A stretch of 64,000 nt of DNA. It comes from JAVBLG01 sp031553655 (GTDB lineage: Bacteria; Desulfobacterota; Desulfovibrionia; Desulfovibrionales; Desulfovibrionaceae). The translations under genes were made by a program, and so were the position numbers. Location: positions 1 to 64,000 of the forward strand of contig JAVBLG010000049.1 in NCBI GenBank assembly GCA_031553655.1, read 5' to 3'. The notes beneath the pieces are model-generated. The model saw nothing but the letters and a program-made list of their open reading frames with translations, had not been told where the DNA came from and did no database searches. This document shows, one piece after another, positions 25,532 through 33,184 of the stretch. How positions within the stretch are numbered: the stretch's first letter is position 1; the number at the start of each line of letters is the position of its first letter.

Positions 25532-25990
25532 CTATTCGGTTTTATCCAACAGAGGGCACATAAGCGGACAACGCAGGGGAAACACGTTTTCACCCAATAC
25601 GGAATCGTCATTTGTCAGCTTACGTTCCGCGTCATTTAATATCCTGGCTTTTGCCTTACAGCCCACTGCGAATGGCGGCAAAAATCTACGCCAATCAGCC
25701 CTGGCAACCGGAATTACACGCTCTGGAATACTTTGGCAGCACGCGCAATCCGAATTGCTGAATTCAAGGGCGAAGTAGCCTTCAGGCTCTGCTTCCAGAG
25801 CAGCCATTACGAGCAACACCTCGCGCATTTGTTCCAGAAAAGCGTCCATGGCTTTGCCGCAGTCTTCCACACTATAGCCGAGTTCCTCATAGAGCCCCCA
25901 AACAACTTCTCCAGAGAGTCTGGAGTACAGCGAATGCCTGCCGCGCAGCTCCTTGCCGCGTTCGGCGGACATGGTATTTTCATTTTTCAT
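25532..25990 (-). CDS. Uncharacterised protein with cysteine clusters
   Basis: A 152-residue soluble product I do not recognise. It starts with a helical, charged region (GRHSLYSRLSGEVVWGLYEELG, KAMDAFLEQMREVLLVMAALEAEP) and ends with several cysteines (CACCQS; RCPLMCPLL) that could bind metal. The start codon has no clear ribosome binding site; a second ATG lies six codons in. Coding status is supported by the uninterrupted frame between convergent neighbours. Confidence 0.45.
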   Translation of the reverse strand: MKNENTMSAERGKELRGRHSLYSRLSGEVVWGLYEELGYSVEDCGKAMDAFLEQMREVLLVMAALEAEPEGYFALEFSNSDCACCQSIPERVIPVARADWRRFLPPFAVGCKAKARILNDAERKLTNDDSVLGENVFPLRCPLMCPLLDKTE

Positions 25991-26242
25991 GGTGTTATCA
26001 GATTAAAATGTAATACGCATCAGCGTCAGAAATCTTTGGCGTCCATCGTTTCCATCAGCAGCCACGGGGCCACTGCAACGGCGGATGTCATGCTTGTATT
26101 TTTCCGTACAGGCAGATAGTTATACATATTATAAATCAATTGCCAACTGTGTACCCGGCAGGCCTACAGAAAAATTTCTGAATAAAACGCACAACGGCGT
26201 TACGACATACCTGTCGGCGCGTCAAACAAAGAGGTATTTATA

Positions 26243-26680
26243 ATGAACGTCGAAGCGAAACAAAAAGCTCTGGTTCTGGTAGAACGCAATCCGCTGGTAA
26301 TGATGCTTGGAACCATCGGCCAAGACGGCGCGCCCGAGATCAAGGCAATGGTTAAGGCGCGCAATGACGGCCTGCACCAGTTCTGGTTTTGCAGCAACAC
26401 ATCGGCGCGGCGTACGGAAATATTGCGGCACAACGGCCGCGCCAGCCTCTATGCCTATGAGTTTGCGGCCGACACAAACCCGATGATCTGCCGAGGCGTG
26501 ATGCTGTCTGGTACGGCCGAATTGTCCTGGGACGATGACCTGCGGCGCTCGTTATGGCAAGACTTTATGACCATGTACTACCCGCAGGGGCCGCTCGATC
26601 CCGATTTTGTGGTCGTGCAATTCACGGCGGAGCGCGGAAATTACTACGAAGGGTTGCGAAACACGGATTTCACGATCTGA
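26243..26680 (+). CDS. Pyridoxamine 5'-phosphate oxidase-fold flavin protein
   Basis: A 145-residue split-barrel protein: LVERNPLVMMLGTIGQDGAPEIKAMVK, FWFCSNTSARRTEILRHNGRASLYAYE, GVMLSGTAEL and a C-terminal FTAERGNYYEG. Members bind FMN or F420; this one resembles the small general-stress-protein 26 type. It lies 11 bp before an alpha/beta hydrolase gene on the same strand. Confidence 0.8.
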   Translation: MNVEAKQKALVLVERNPLVMMLGTIGQDGAPEIKAMVKARNDGLHQFWFCSNTSARRTEILRHNGRASLYAYEFAADTNPMICRGVMLSGTAELSWDDDLRRSLWQDFMTMYYPQGPLDPDFVVVQFTAERGNYYEGLRNTDFTI

Positions 26681-26691
26681 AAGGCCAACTG

Positions 26692-27465
26692 ATGGCATAC
26701 GCCAATGCGAGTGACATAAGGCTATACTATGAAGACAGCGGCAAAGGTGAGCCAATCGTTTTTATTCACGGCAGCTTTTCGCGGGGAGACTCCGCTTTTG
26801 CCGCGCAGGTACCGGTATTCAGCCGTAGTTACAGGGTAATGTGCCCCGACCTCCGCGGGCATGGGAGAACGATTGCAGCATCACCGCATTGGACAACGCC
26901 GCAACTGGCCGATGATATAATATATTTGTTAGATGAACTGCATATACCCAAAGCCCACATCGTCGGGCACAGCATGGGCGGCGATGTGGCCATGTATTGC
27001 GCCATTCGGCATTCCGAACGTGTGGCCACCGCGACCTCCATCGCCTCGACTGGCGTCGCCAACGAGGAAGTCAAAAGATATGTGCGTGAATTTCATCCTG
27101 AAAGGTTATGTAAGGAAAGACATGGGAAGTTCATTGAACGCCTGCAAAATGATCACTCCCTGGCCCACAAAGGCAAATGGGAGGAATTCATAACGGAAAC
27201 AATCAAAAATTGCGAACTTTATCCCAATTTCACCAAAGCTGAATTGGCTGCCATATCTATGCCGTTTCTCTTAATATATGGAGATGGCGATTCGTTGATA
27301 AATCCTGAAGAAATTACGGAACTCAAAGATAATATTCGATCTTTCACGGTGCATGCCATCAAGGATGCCGGCCACTATTTACACATGCCCAATCGGCAGT
27401 GTGATGCGGTGAACAAAGTATTGTTCGATTTTTTTGCAGCGAATAAATGCCCCGTATTTTTATAA
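26692..27465 (+). CDS. Alpha/beta-fold hydrolase
   Basis: A 257-residue hydrolase. The nucleophile elbow is VGHSMGGDVAM, the oxyanion region IVFIHGSFSRGDSAF, the acid LIYGDGDSLINPEE and the histidine KDAGHYLHMPN. ATG 26692 is chosen because the frame upstream overlaps the previous gene; AAAGG sits ahead of it. Substrate is unknown; esterase or haloperoxidase-like enzymes have this form. Confidence 0.85.
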   Translation: MAYANASDIRLYYEDSGKGEPIVFIHGSFSRGDSAFAAQVPVFSRSYRVMCPDLRGHGRTIAASPHWTTPQLADDIIYLLDELHIPKAHIVGHSMGGDVAMYCAIRHSERVATATSIASTGVANEEVKRYVREFHPERLCKERHGKFIERLQNDHSLAHKGKWEEFITETIKNCELYPNFTKAELAAISMPFLLIYGDGDSLINPEEITELKDNIRSFTVHAIKDAGHYLHMPNRQCDAVNKVLFDFFAANKCPVFL

Positions 27466-27470
27466 TATTC

Positions 27471-28388
27471 TCAGGCATAAGTGACGGAGGCAAAAGTCCT
27501 TCGGATACTCTTGTCATAGGCGACAGCGGAATGCCCGAAAATGACGAATACGCCTTCACGGCTGGCATATTTGATTCCATGTCGCCTCCTGAACTCTTTA
27601 GCCCTTTTTCCGTACTGAATAAGCGGATGGATGGAGCCGATTATACAAGTGCCGAGCCCCAGAGATTCAGCGCTCAGCATGGCGTAAGTTGCCGCGATAA
27701 TCGGGTCGGCCGGATCGGCATAGGGCGAACCATAGAAGTAGATGGCGAGCGGAGCGTCATAGGTGACGATATTTACGCCATCGTCCATGCGGGCTGTAAA
27801 CGCGGTCAGCGTGGGCCGCACAAAGTTCCGGAACAGCGCGTCATTCGCCTTTCTCCATAAAGGGCGCATCAGCGTCAAAAAACAGGGGGAGACAAGCCAG
27901 CGCATCTTTTTCAGATAGGTGCAGAAATCCAGAGCAAAGGCTCTGTTTTTCTCCCTGCTGTCCAAAACCAGCACATGCACATCCGATGGAGGCAGACCAG
28001 AAGGGGCTGTGCTCGCGGCGGCAAGTATCTTTTCAACAAAATGGGCTTCCACCGGAGACTCCAGAAATTCGCGGATGCTTCTTCGGCGCTGCAATAGGGC
28101 GAGCATCCGGTCATATGAAGCGGAGGCGCTGCGCGGAGGCGAGAGGAACATGTCTTCAGGGGCCAGCGTGCGGCCATGCACTTCAATGGCTCCGGCCGGG
28201 CACACGGCCATGCAGTGCCCGCAGCCTATGCAGCCGAAAAGAGGGGCATCCGCTTGCTTCACCTTTCCGTTTTCCAAGCGCAGGCCAAAATCTTTACATA
28301 CAGATACGCACAAGCCACAGCCTGTGCAGGCATCGTAGCGTATTGTAATGCGTGCCGCTTCGTTGGTTCTGGATGTTGGTATAGCCAT
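27471..28388 (-). CDS. Ferredoxin-nitroreductase fusion protein
   Basis: A 305-residue protein of two parts. Residues about 14-65 carry two [4Fe-4S] ferredoxin motifs (CTGCGLCVSVC and CIGCGHCMAVCP). Residues about 95-300 form a nitroreductase FMN domain (RRRSIREFLESPV, AAASTAPSGLPPSDVHVLV, SAESLGLGTCIIGS). This arrangement is common in anaerobes, where the clusters feed electrons to FMN. Substrate is unknown. The upstream frame offers another ATG (28421). Confidence 0.88.
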   Translation of the reverse strand: MAIPTSRTNEAARITIRYDACTGCGLCVSVCKDFGLRLENGKVKQADAPLFGCIGCGHCMAVCPAGAIEVHGRTLAPEDMFLSPPRSASASYDRMLALLQRRRSIREFLESPVEAHFVEKILAAASTAPSGLPPSDVHVLVLDSREKNRAFALDFCTYLKKMRWLVSPCFLTLMRPLWRKANDALFRNFVRPTLTAFTARMDDGVNIVTYDAPLAIYFYGSPYADPADPIIAATYAMLSAESLGLGTCIIGSIHPLIQYGKRAKEFRRRHGIKYASREGVFVIFGHSAVAYDKSIRRTFASVTYA

Positions 28389-28474
28389 ATTCTGTTTTCC
28401 CTTTCGCCAAGCGCTTTCCAATCACGTGCTCACAAGCTATCGGAGTTTATTGTCGAAAGAAATCGCGACGGGTA

Positions 28475-29191
28475 TTATCCGTTAATATAATTCAGGGAGA
28501 TACTATCGCCAGGAGCGACTGTTTCAGTGATATTACCCTGACGGAAAATTATGGCCTCGGTATCTCCAAGTAAAGTGGCGTTTTCGCCCTGAACATGCAG
28601 GGCCGAACCTTCACGCAAGGCCAGAACGCTTTCTTTGGGATTGGCGGCCAAAAATTCCACCAGCCGCTCTTCCCTGCTTTCGCCATTATGCCCGGCCGGT
28701 TTACCGCTGATGAAATGCGGATTTATCTGGAAGGGAATCAAATTGAAGGCGGCCAGAGTTCCTGTTTCCATTATGGGCATATCGTTGGTGGTGCGAATAC
28801 TGGGGCAGGCCACATTGCTGCCGGCGCTCCAGCCCATGTAGGGCATGCTGTTTTCCACCCGTTCGCGCACGGCTTCGACAAGTTTGTTATCGTAAAGGCG
28901 CTTCAGCAACGCAAAAGTATTGCCGCCGCCAACTACCAGGGCTTCAGCCGAATCCAGAGCTTTAAGCCCATCCCCGCACTCATGAATGGAAACGAGCTCT
29001 ACTCCCAGACGCGAAAATACAGGACGCACAAGGCCGATGTATTCATCAAAACTGAAAGACACCGCCGCATAAGGGATAAAAAGCGCCCGTTTCACCGTAT
29101 CTTGCAACAGCAGGCGCATTTGCTCACGCGCATGCTCCAGATATCCCATGTCGCCCTTTCGCGAACTGCTCATCAAAAGCAGGTGTTTCAT
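28475..29191 (-). CDS. pepE: Dipeptidase E (aspartyl dipeptidase)
   Basis: PepE is a cytosolic serine peptidase of family S51 that cleaves Asp-X dipeptides. The 238-residue product has the nucleophile in MGWSAGSNVACPSIRTTNDM, the family motif VVGGGNTFALLKRLYD, FNLIPFQINPHF and EREERL-like residues after a GHNGESREERL stretch. Length fits E. coli PepE (229). Confidence 0.9.
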   Translation of the reverse strand: MKHLLLMSSSRKGDMGYLEHAREQMRLLLQDTVKRALFIPYAAVSFSFDEYIGLVRPVFSRLGVELVSIHECGDGLKALDSAEALVVGGGNTFALLKRLYDNKLVEAVRERVENSMPYMGWSAGSNVACPSIRTTNDMPIMETGTLAAFNLIPFQINPHFISGKPAGHNGESREERLVEFLAANPKESVLALREGSALHVQGENATLLGDTEAIIFRQGNITETVAPGDSISLNYING

Positions 29192-29270
29192 ATTATTCCT
29201 TCTGAAATTTACTTTATGACCAGGCGTTGGCCATTCCGTTTCACATCAGTGTGAAGCGAATGGATACAAG

Positions 29271-29726
29271 CTATTTGAACATGCCCTCGCGCAAGTTGAT
29301 GCCATGTTCCAGCCAGGCCTTCAGCGCGCAAAGCATCTGGGTCCAGCCCTGGCAATTATCGTAAGAGGCTTTGAGTCCGGCTTCCGTTTCCCGCCAGCCG
29401 CGTTCACTCACGGCAACCAGGGTACGGCCGTCTTCGAGCGACTCAAAAGTCATTGTCACTGTGGTCTGGTAGGCGGTTGACCAGGATGTGTCATTGGCGT
29501 CCCACCTGAATATGATTTTCCGCTCTGGCACCACTTCAACAACCGAAACCGGAAATTCTCCAGGGAAGTCATGAAAATCCCAGTACACTGTCGCGCCTGT
29601 CTCCATGCGTCCCTTCGCGCCCCCGGTGGTGAAGTAACGCGATAACTTTTCGGGATCGGCAACAGCCTCGAATACTTCCGCCACAGGTTTGGCAATATGC
29701 GCGGTAAGTTTGAAAGTCAGATTCAT
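29271..29726 (-). CDS. AHSA1/SRPBCC-type ligand-binding protein
   Basis: A 151-residue START-like protein: FKLTAHIAKPVAEVFEAVADPEKLSRYFTTGGA at the front, VVEVVPERKIIFRWD, TTVTMTFESLEDGRTLVAVSERGW, and a C-terminal WTQMLCALKAWLEHGINLR helix. This is the layout of activator-of-Hsp90-like domain proteins. Function unknown. It starts 22 bp after the MFS gene on the same strand. Confidence 0.82.
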   Translation of the reverse strand: MNLTFKLTAHIAKPVAEVFEAVADPEKLSRYFTTGGAKGRMETGATVYWDFHDFPGEFPVSVVEVVPERKIIFRWDANDTSWSTAYQTTVTMTFESLEDGRTLVAVSERGWRETEAGLKASYDNCQGWTQMLCALKAWLEHGINLREGMFK

Positions 29727-29748
29727 AAAACTTCTCCAACAGCTTTAT

Positions 29749-30933
29749 TTAGTTGCTATCTTCAACGCCTGTTTTTTCCATCAGCAGAACCGGGACTACG
29801 GCAATTGAAGCGACTACGGCCATAAGAGCATAAATCCAGTCTATGCCCCAGGCGGCGGCCATGAGACCGAACAATAGCGGCGTTAAAATATTGATTATGC
29901 CGCGCGCGAAATTACTGATGGAAAACACATCGTCATAAGTCTGGCTATCTCTTACCGGTTCAGTGATAATAGTCTGGATTACAGGTACCGTTCCTCTTGT
30001 GACGACGCCCAGCAACAAAGCCACAATAATTATGAAAACCAGCTCCCGGCCGAAAATCAGCGCCACGAGCAAAACTGTGAGCAACAACTGTGCGACAATG
30101 AATACCTTGCGCGCGCCAACGCGATCTACCAGTCTGCCACAGGCCATTTTACCGAAAAACGATCCCGTGGTGAAGCCCAGAGCCAGCGCTCCGATTACTT
30201 TGGGATCAAACCCTCTGTCGAGCAACAGCAACGGCAGAAAGGTGAAAACACGATCATTGCTGAAGGCATTTAACGCGCTGGCCAGCATGGACAAAGCCAC
30301 CGCGCGGATCCGAAGCAGGGAGAATGACGGCAAGCGCCGTTTGGGCGCGGGGGTGGTTGGGGCGTCATTTTTACCCCTGCTGGAAATAAACAGCCATCCG
30401 GCGGCCAGCAAAGCCAGCGCTCCATAGCCGAAGCACACCGTCCGCCATCCGGAAACGCCTAAAATGGTGAACGCCGCCGCGAATCCGGCAAAAGACACCA
30501 GCGGAATTCTGCCTATGTCGCCGATAGCTGTAAAATCGCTCATTACCTTGCCCAACAGTCGGCGCTCGGTATTCACTGTCAGGTGGGAAAAGGCTATATT
30601 ATGGTAAATGCCGTGCCCGGCCACAGCCAAAATGAAGCACAATCCGGCCACAGCCATACTGCCGGACAACGAGGCGGCGAAGAAGCCCGCGCCGTATATT
30701 ACCGTGACAAGGCAAACAGAATGATTGAATCCAAACTTGCGGGCAAAAAATATGGAACCCAACCCGGCCAGGGTTCCGGCCGCACCGCCAAGAGAGGTGA
30801 CAAACCCCACCTCCTTCTCACCATATCCGAAATAAACCGCCATAAAGGCCAGCAAAATGGGCACGGAGTCGAACAGGCCGTCAATCAGCACATGATAGGC
30901 ATTGAGCAGGATGTATTCAGATTTGGAAATCAT
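29749..30933 (-). CDS. MFS transporter
   Basis: A 394-residue protein with about 12 membrane helices. The conserved MFS loop between helices 2 and 3 is weak (FFARKFGFNHSV), but the second-half equivalent is clear (GKMACGRLVDRVGARKVFIV). No substrate clue is present. The gene is followed by an AHSA1-domain gene on the same strand. Confidence 0.82.
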   Translation of the reverse strand: MISKSEYILLNAYHVLIDGLFDSVPILLAFMAVYFGYGEKEVGFVTSLGGAAGTLAGLGSIFFARKFGFNHSVCLVTVIYGAGFFAASLSGSMAVAGLCFILAVAGHGIYHNIAFSHLTVNTERRLLGKVMSDFTAIGDIGRIPLVSFAGFAAAFTILGVSGWRTVCFGYGALALLAAGWLFISSRGKNDAPTTPAPKRRLPSFSLLRIRAVALSMLASALNAFSNDRVFTFLPLLLLDRGFDPKVIGALALGFTTGSFFGKMACGRLVDRVGARKVFIVAQLLLTVLLVALIFGRELVFIIIVALLLGVVTRGTVPVIQTIITEPVRDSQTYDDVFSISNFARGIINILTPLLFGLMAAAWGIDWIYALMAVVASIAVVPVLLMEKTGVEDSN

Positions 30934-31127
30934 CGTGGTGGTCGCCCCAATTTATTCAATTACTTAAAGTGGTATGATAAGGCGCAAATCTATCTATTGT
31001 CTGTTCCTGACGGCCTGGTTATACCTGCTTGAAATCGGTCCGCAAGCCTGCTTTATTGCGCCTGATGCGGATGCGCGGGACTACATAAATCGAACCGGCG
31101 CAATTTTATAATATTCCAGTTGGGAAA

Positions 31128-31652
31128 ATGCCAAAATACGACCTGTTAATAAAATTACATGGCGGAAAAAGAAATTCCATCGGCGAAGCCGTGGCTGTTG
31201 CCAACATTGTACTGGCCAAACCAGAACTTTTTGAAGATCTTTTTGATATGCTTAAAAATGAAGATTCCCTGATACGCATGCGCGCGGCCTATGCCATATC
31301 GAAAATTGCGGATAGCCGCCCGGATTTGCTTCAGCCTCACAAAGATCATCTTCTGGATTACCTGGCCGATCCCGGCAGCGGTCACCTGGCCCGCGCCTGC
31401 ATGTTGCAAGCTTTGCATAAAATGCCCCTGACAGCGGAAGATATAAGCCTGCTCAAAGATATGCTGCGCGGCTTTATGTTCAGCGACAGCAGCATTGTGA
31501 AAACCTTATCTCTGCATATGCTTGTGGAGTTTGCCGATAATGATCCGAGCCTGCGCTCGGAAGTTATACCCATTTTATGGCAGGCTCTGGAATGCGGCAC
31601 TCCGGCTATGCGCGCCAGAGCACGAAAGTTGATGAAAAAATATAAGCTTTAG
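31128..31652 (+). CDS. HEAT-repeat protein
   Basis: A 174-residue all-helical protein with about four HEAT-like units (for example DMLKNEDSLIRMRAAYAISKIA, DPGSGHLARACMLQALHKM, SSIVKTLSLHMLVEFADNDPSLR). It probably serves as a protein-binding scaffold. It stands alone with about 190 bp of non-coding DNA in front. No specific function can be given. Confidence 0.7.
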   Translation: MPKYDLLIKLHGGKRNSIGEAVAVANIVLAKPELFEDLFDMLKNEDSLIRMRAAYAISKIADSRPDLLQPHKDHLLDYLADPGSGHLARACMLQALHKMPLTAEDISLLKDMLRGFMFSDSSIVKTLSLHMLVEFADNDPSLRSEVIPILWQALECGTPAMRARARKLMKKYKL

Positions 31653-31781
31653 TATATAATCCACACAGAGCACAATAAAACTCGTCCTATGCACCGCTAA
31701 TAACTGAAATATTTCCACAGGCCAAAGAAATATTTGCTTGTTCCGGTGGAGCCACTTTTCCTTTTAATACCGCAGACAACC

Positions 31782-33107
31782 ATGCCAGTTACCCCAACCA
31801 AGCAGCAACAAGAAGTCATCCTACATACTGAAGGGCCATTATTGGTTATTGCCGGTCCAGGGGCTGGCAAAACCTTCACCTTGGTGGAGCGCATAGCCTA
31901 TCTTGTGACGGAAAAAGGCATTGCGCCTGACAATATACTGGTGGGCACGTTTACAGAGAAGGCGGCAACGGAACTCGTCACTCGTATCACCCGCAGGATT
32001 TTATCCAATAATATCACTGTAAATGTGGATGAAATGTATGTAGGAACACTGCATTCCATTTGTCTGCGTATTTTGGAAGAAAGCCGTGAGTTTACCCGGC
32101 TTAAAAAGAATTTTACTCTGATGGATCAGTTCGACCAGAGCTATTTCATCTATCAGCGCCTTCCTACCTTTGAAGAGCGAGCTCCGCTGTCACTCCTGCT
32201 TGGTCGGGAAAGTGTTTCGCGCTGGAAACGGGCTACTTCACTATGCGCTTGGGTCAACAAGCTGTCGGAAGAAGTCATTGATCCCGCCATGCTGCAACAG
32301 GATACTGATGAGGCTGTGGCGGCTCTAGGCAAATGGTACACCCATTATCTGGATCTACTTGAACAGGAAAATTTGCTGGATTTTTCCGTCATTCAATTGG
32401 AAACGCTTAAGTTATTCAACGCTCACCCGGATACCGTGCTTGCTCGATTGCATGAGCGGATCCGATACATCATGATTGATGAATATCAGGACACCAACAC
32501 CGTGCAAGAGCGCCTGCTCATGGCTCTGGCCGGTAAAAGTCGGAATATCTGTGTGGTGGGAGATGATGACCAGGGGCTATACCGCTTCCGTGGGGCTACC
32601 ATCCGCAATATTCTGGAATTCCCTCAGCGTTTTGCCAAGGGCGAATGCGCGGTGTGCAGCCTAACTGTGAATTACCGCTCTGATCCGGCTATCATTGATT
32701 TCTATAACCGCTGGATGGACGGCAGTGCGGACAATTTTTCCTGGAAATATGGCGATAGAACCTTCCGATATGCCAAATCCATTGTTCCTCCGGCCGATAA
32801 ACCGAACATAGGAGCGCAGGCGGTTATAAAACTCCCAGGCGACCCTAATACCGTGAATTGGCATGAGGAAGTTTTGGCCTTTCTGCAAACTATGCGCGAA
32901 AATCACCTGGAAGACTGGAACCAGGTCGCTTTTCTGTTCCGCTCGGTGCGCAATGACAAGGCCCAGGCTTTGGCCGCCTTTCTGGAAGAAAACGGCGTGC
33001 CGATCTACGCGCCGCGTTCCAACCTCTTTTTTGACCGCGAGGAAGTGCGCCTGATGTGCGGTGCATTTCTCTTCATTTTTCGTATTTTTGGAGATATTCG
33101 GGCCTAG
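31782..33107 (+). CDS. UvrD/PcrA-type DNA helicase, C-terminally truncated
   Basis: The 441-residue product (ATG 31782; an upstream in-frame start at 31734 is less likely) has superfamily 1A motifs: Q motif PTKQQQEVILH, Walker A AGPGAGKTFT (25-33), LVGTFTEKAATELVTRI, Walker B IMIDEYQDTN, GDDDQGLYRFRGA, NYRSDPAII and a beginning of domain 2A (VAFLFRSVRNDKAQALAAFLEENGVPIYAP). It stops at FIFRIFGDIRA, before motifs V and VI, which full helicases of 650 or more residues contain. It is therefore probably inactive or needs a partner. It directly precedes the AT-rich TIR gene. Either a remnant cut by insertion, or a short helicase working with the TIR protein. Confidence 0.75.
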   Translation: MPVTPTKQQQEVILHTEGPLLVIAGPGAGKTFTLVERIAYLVTEKGIAPDNILVGTFTEKAATELVTRITRRILSNNITVNVDEMYVGTLHSICLRILEESREFTRLKKNFTLMDQFDQSYFIYQRLPTFEERAPLSLLLGRESVSRWKRATSLCAWVNKLSEEVIDPAMLQQDTDEAVAALGKWYTHYLDLLEQENLLDFSVIQLETLKLFNAHPDTVLARLHERIRYIMIDEYQDTNTVQERLLMALAGKSRNICVVGDDDQGLYRFRGATIRNILEFPQRFAKGECAVCSLTVNYRSDPAIIDFYNRWMDGSADNFSWKYGDRTFRYAKSIVPPADKPNIGAQAVIKLPGDPNTVNWHEEVLAFLQTMRENHLEDWNQVAFLFRSVRNDKAQALAAFLEENGVPIYAPRSNLFFDREEVRLMCGAFLFIFRIFGDIRA

Positions 33108-33184
33108 AAACTATGAAGATTGTGAAGAGCTTGCCTGTGTTGGTAAAAGATGAACTGGCATGATAAACATATAGGAGATGGAAT

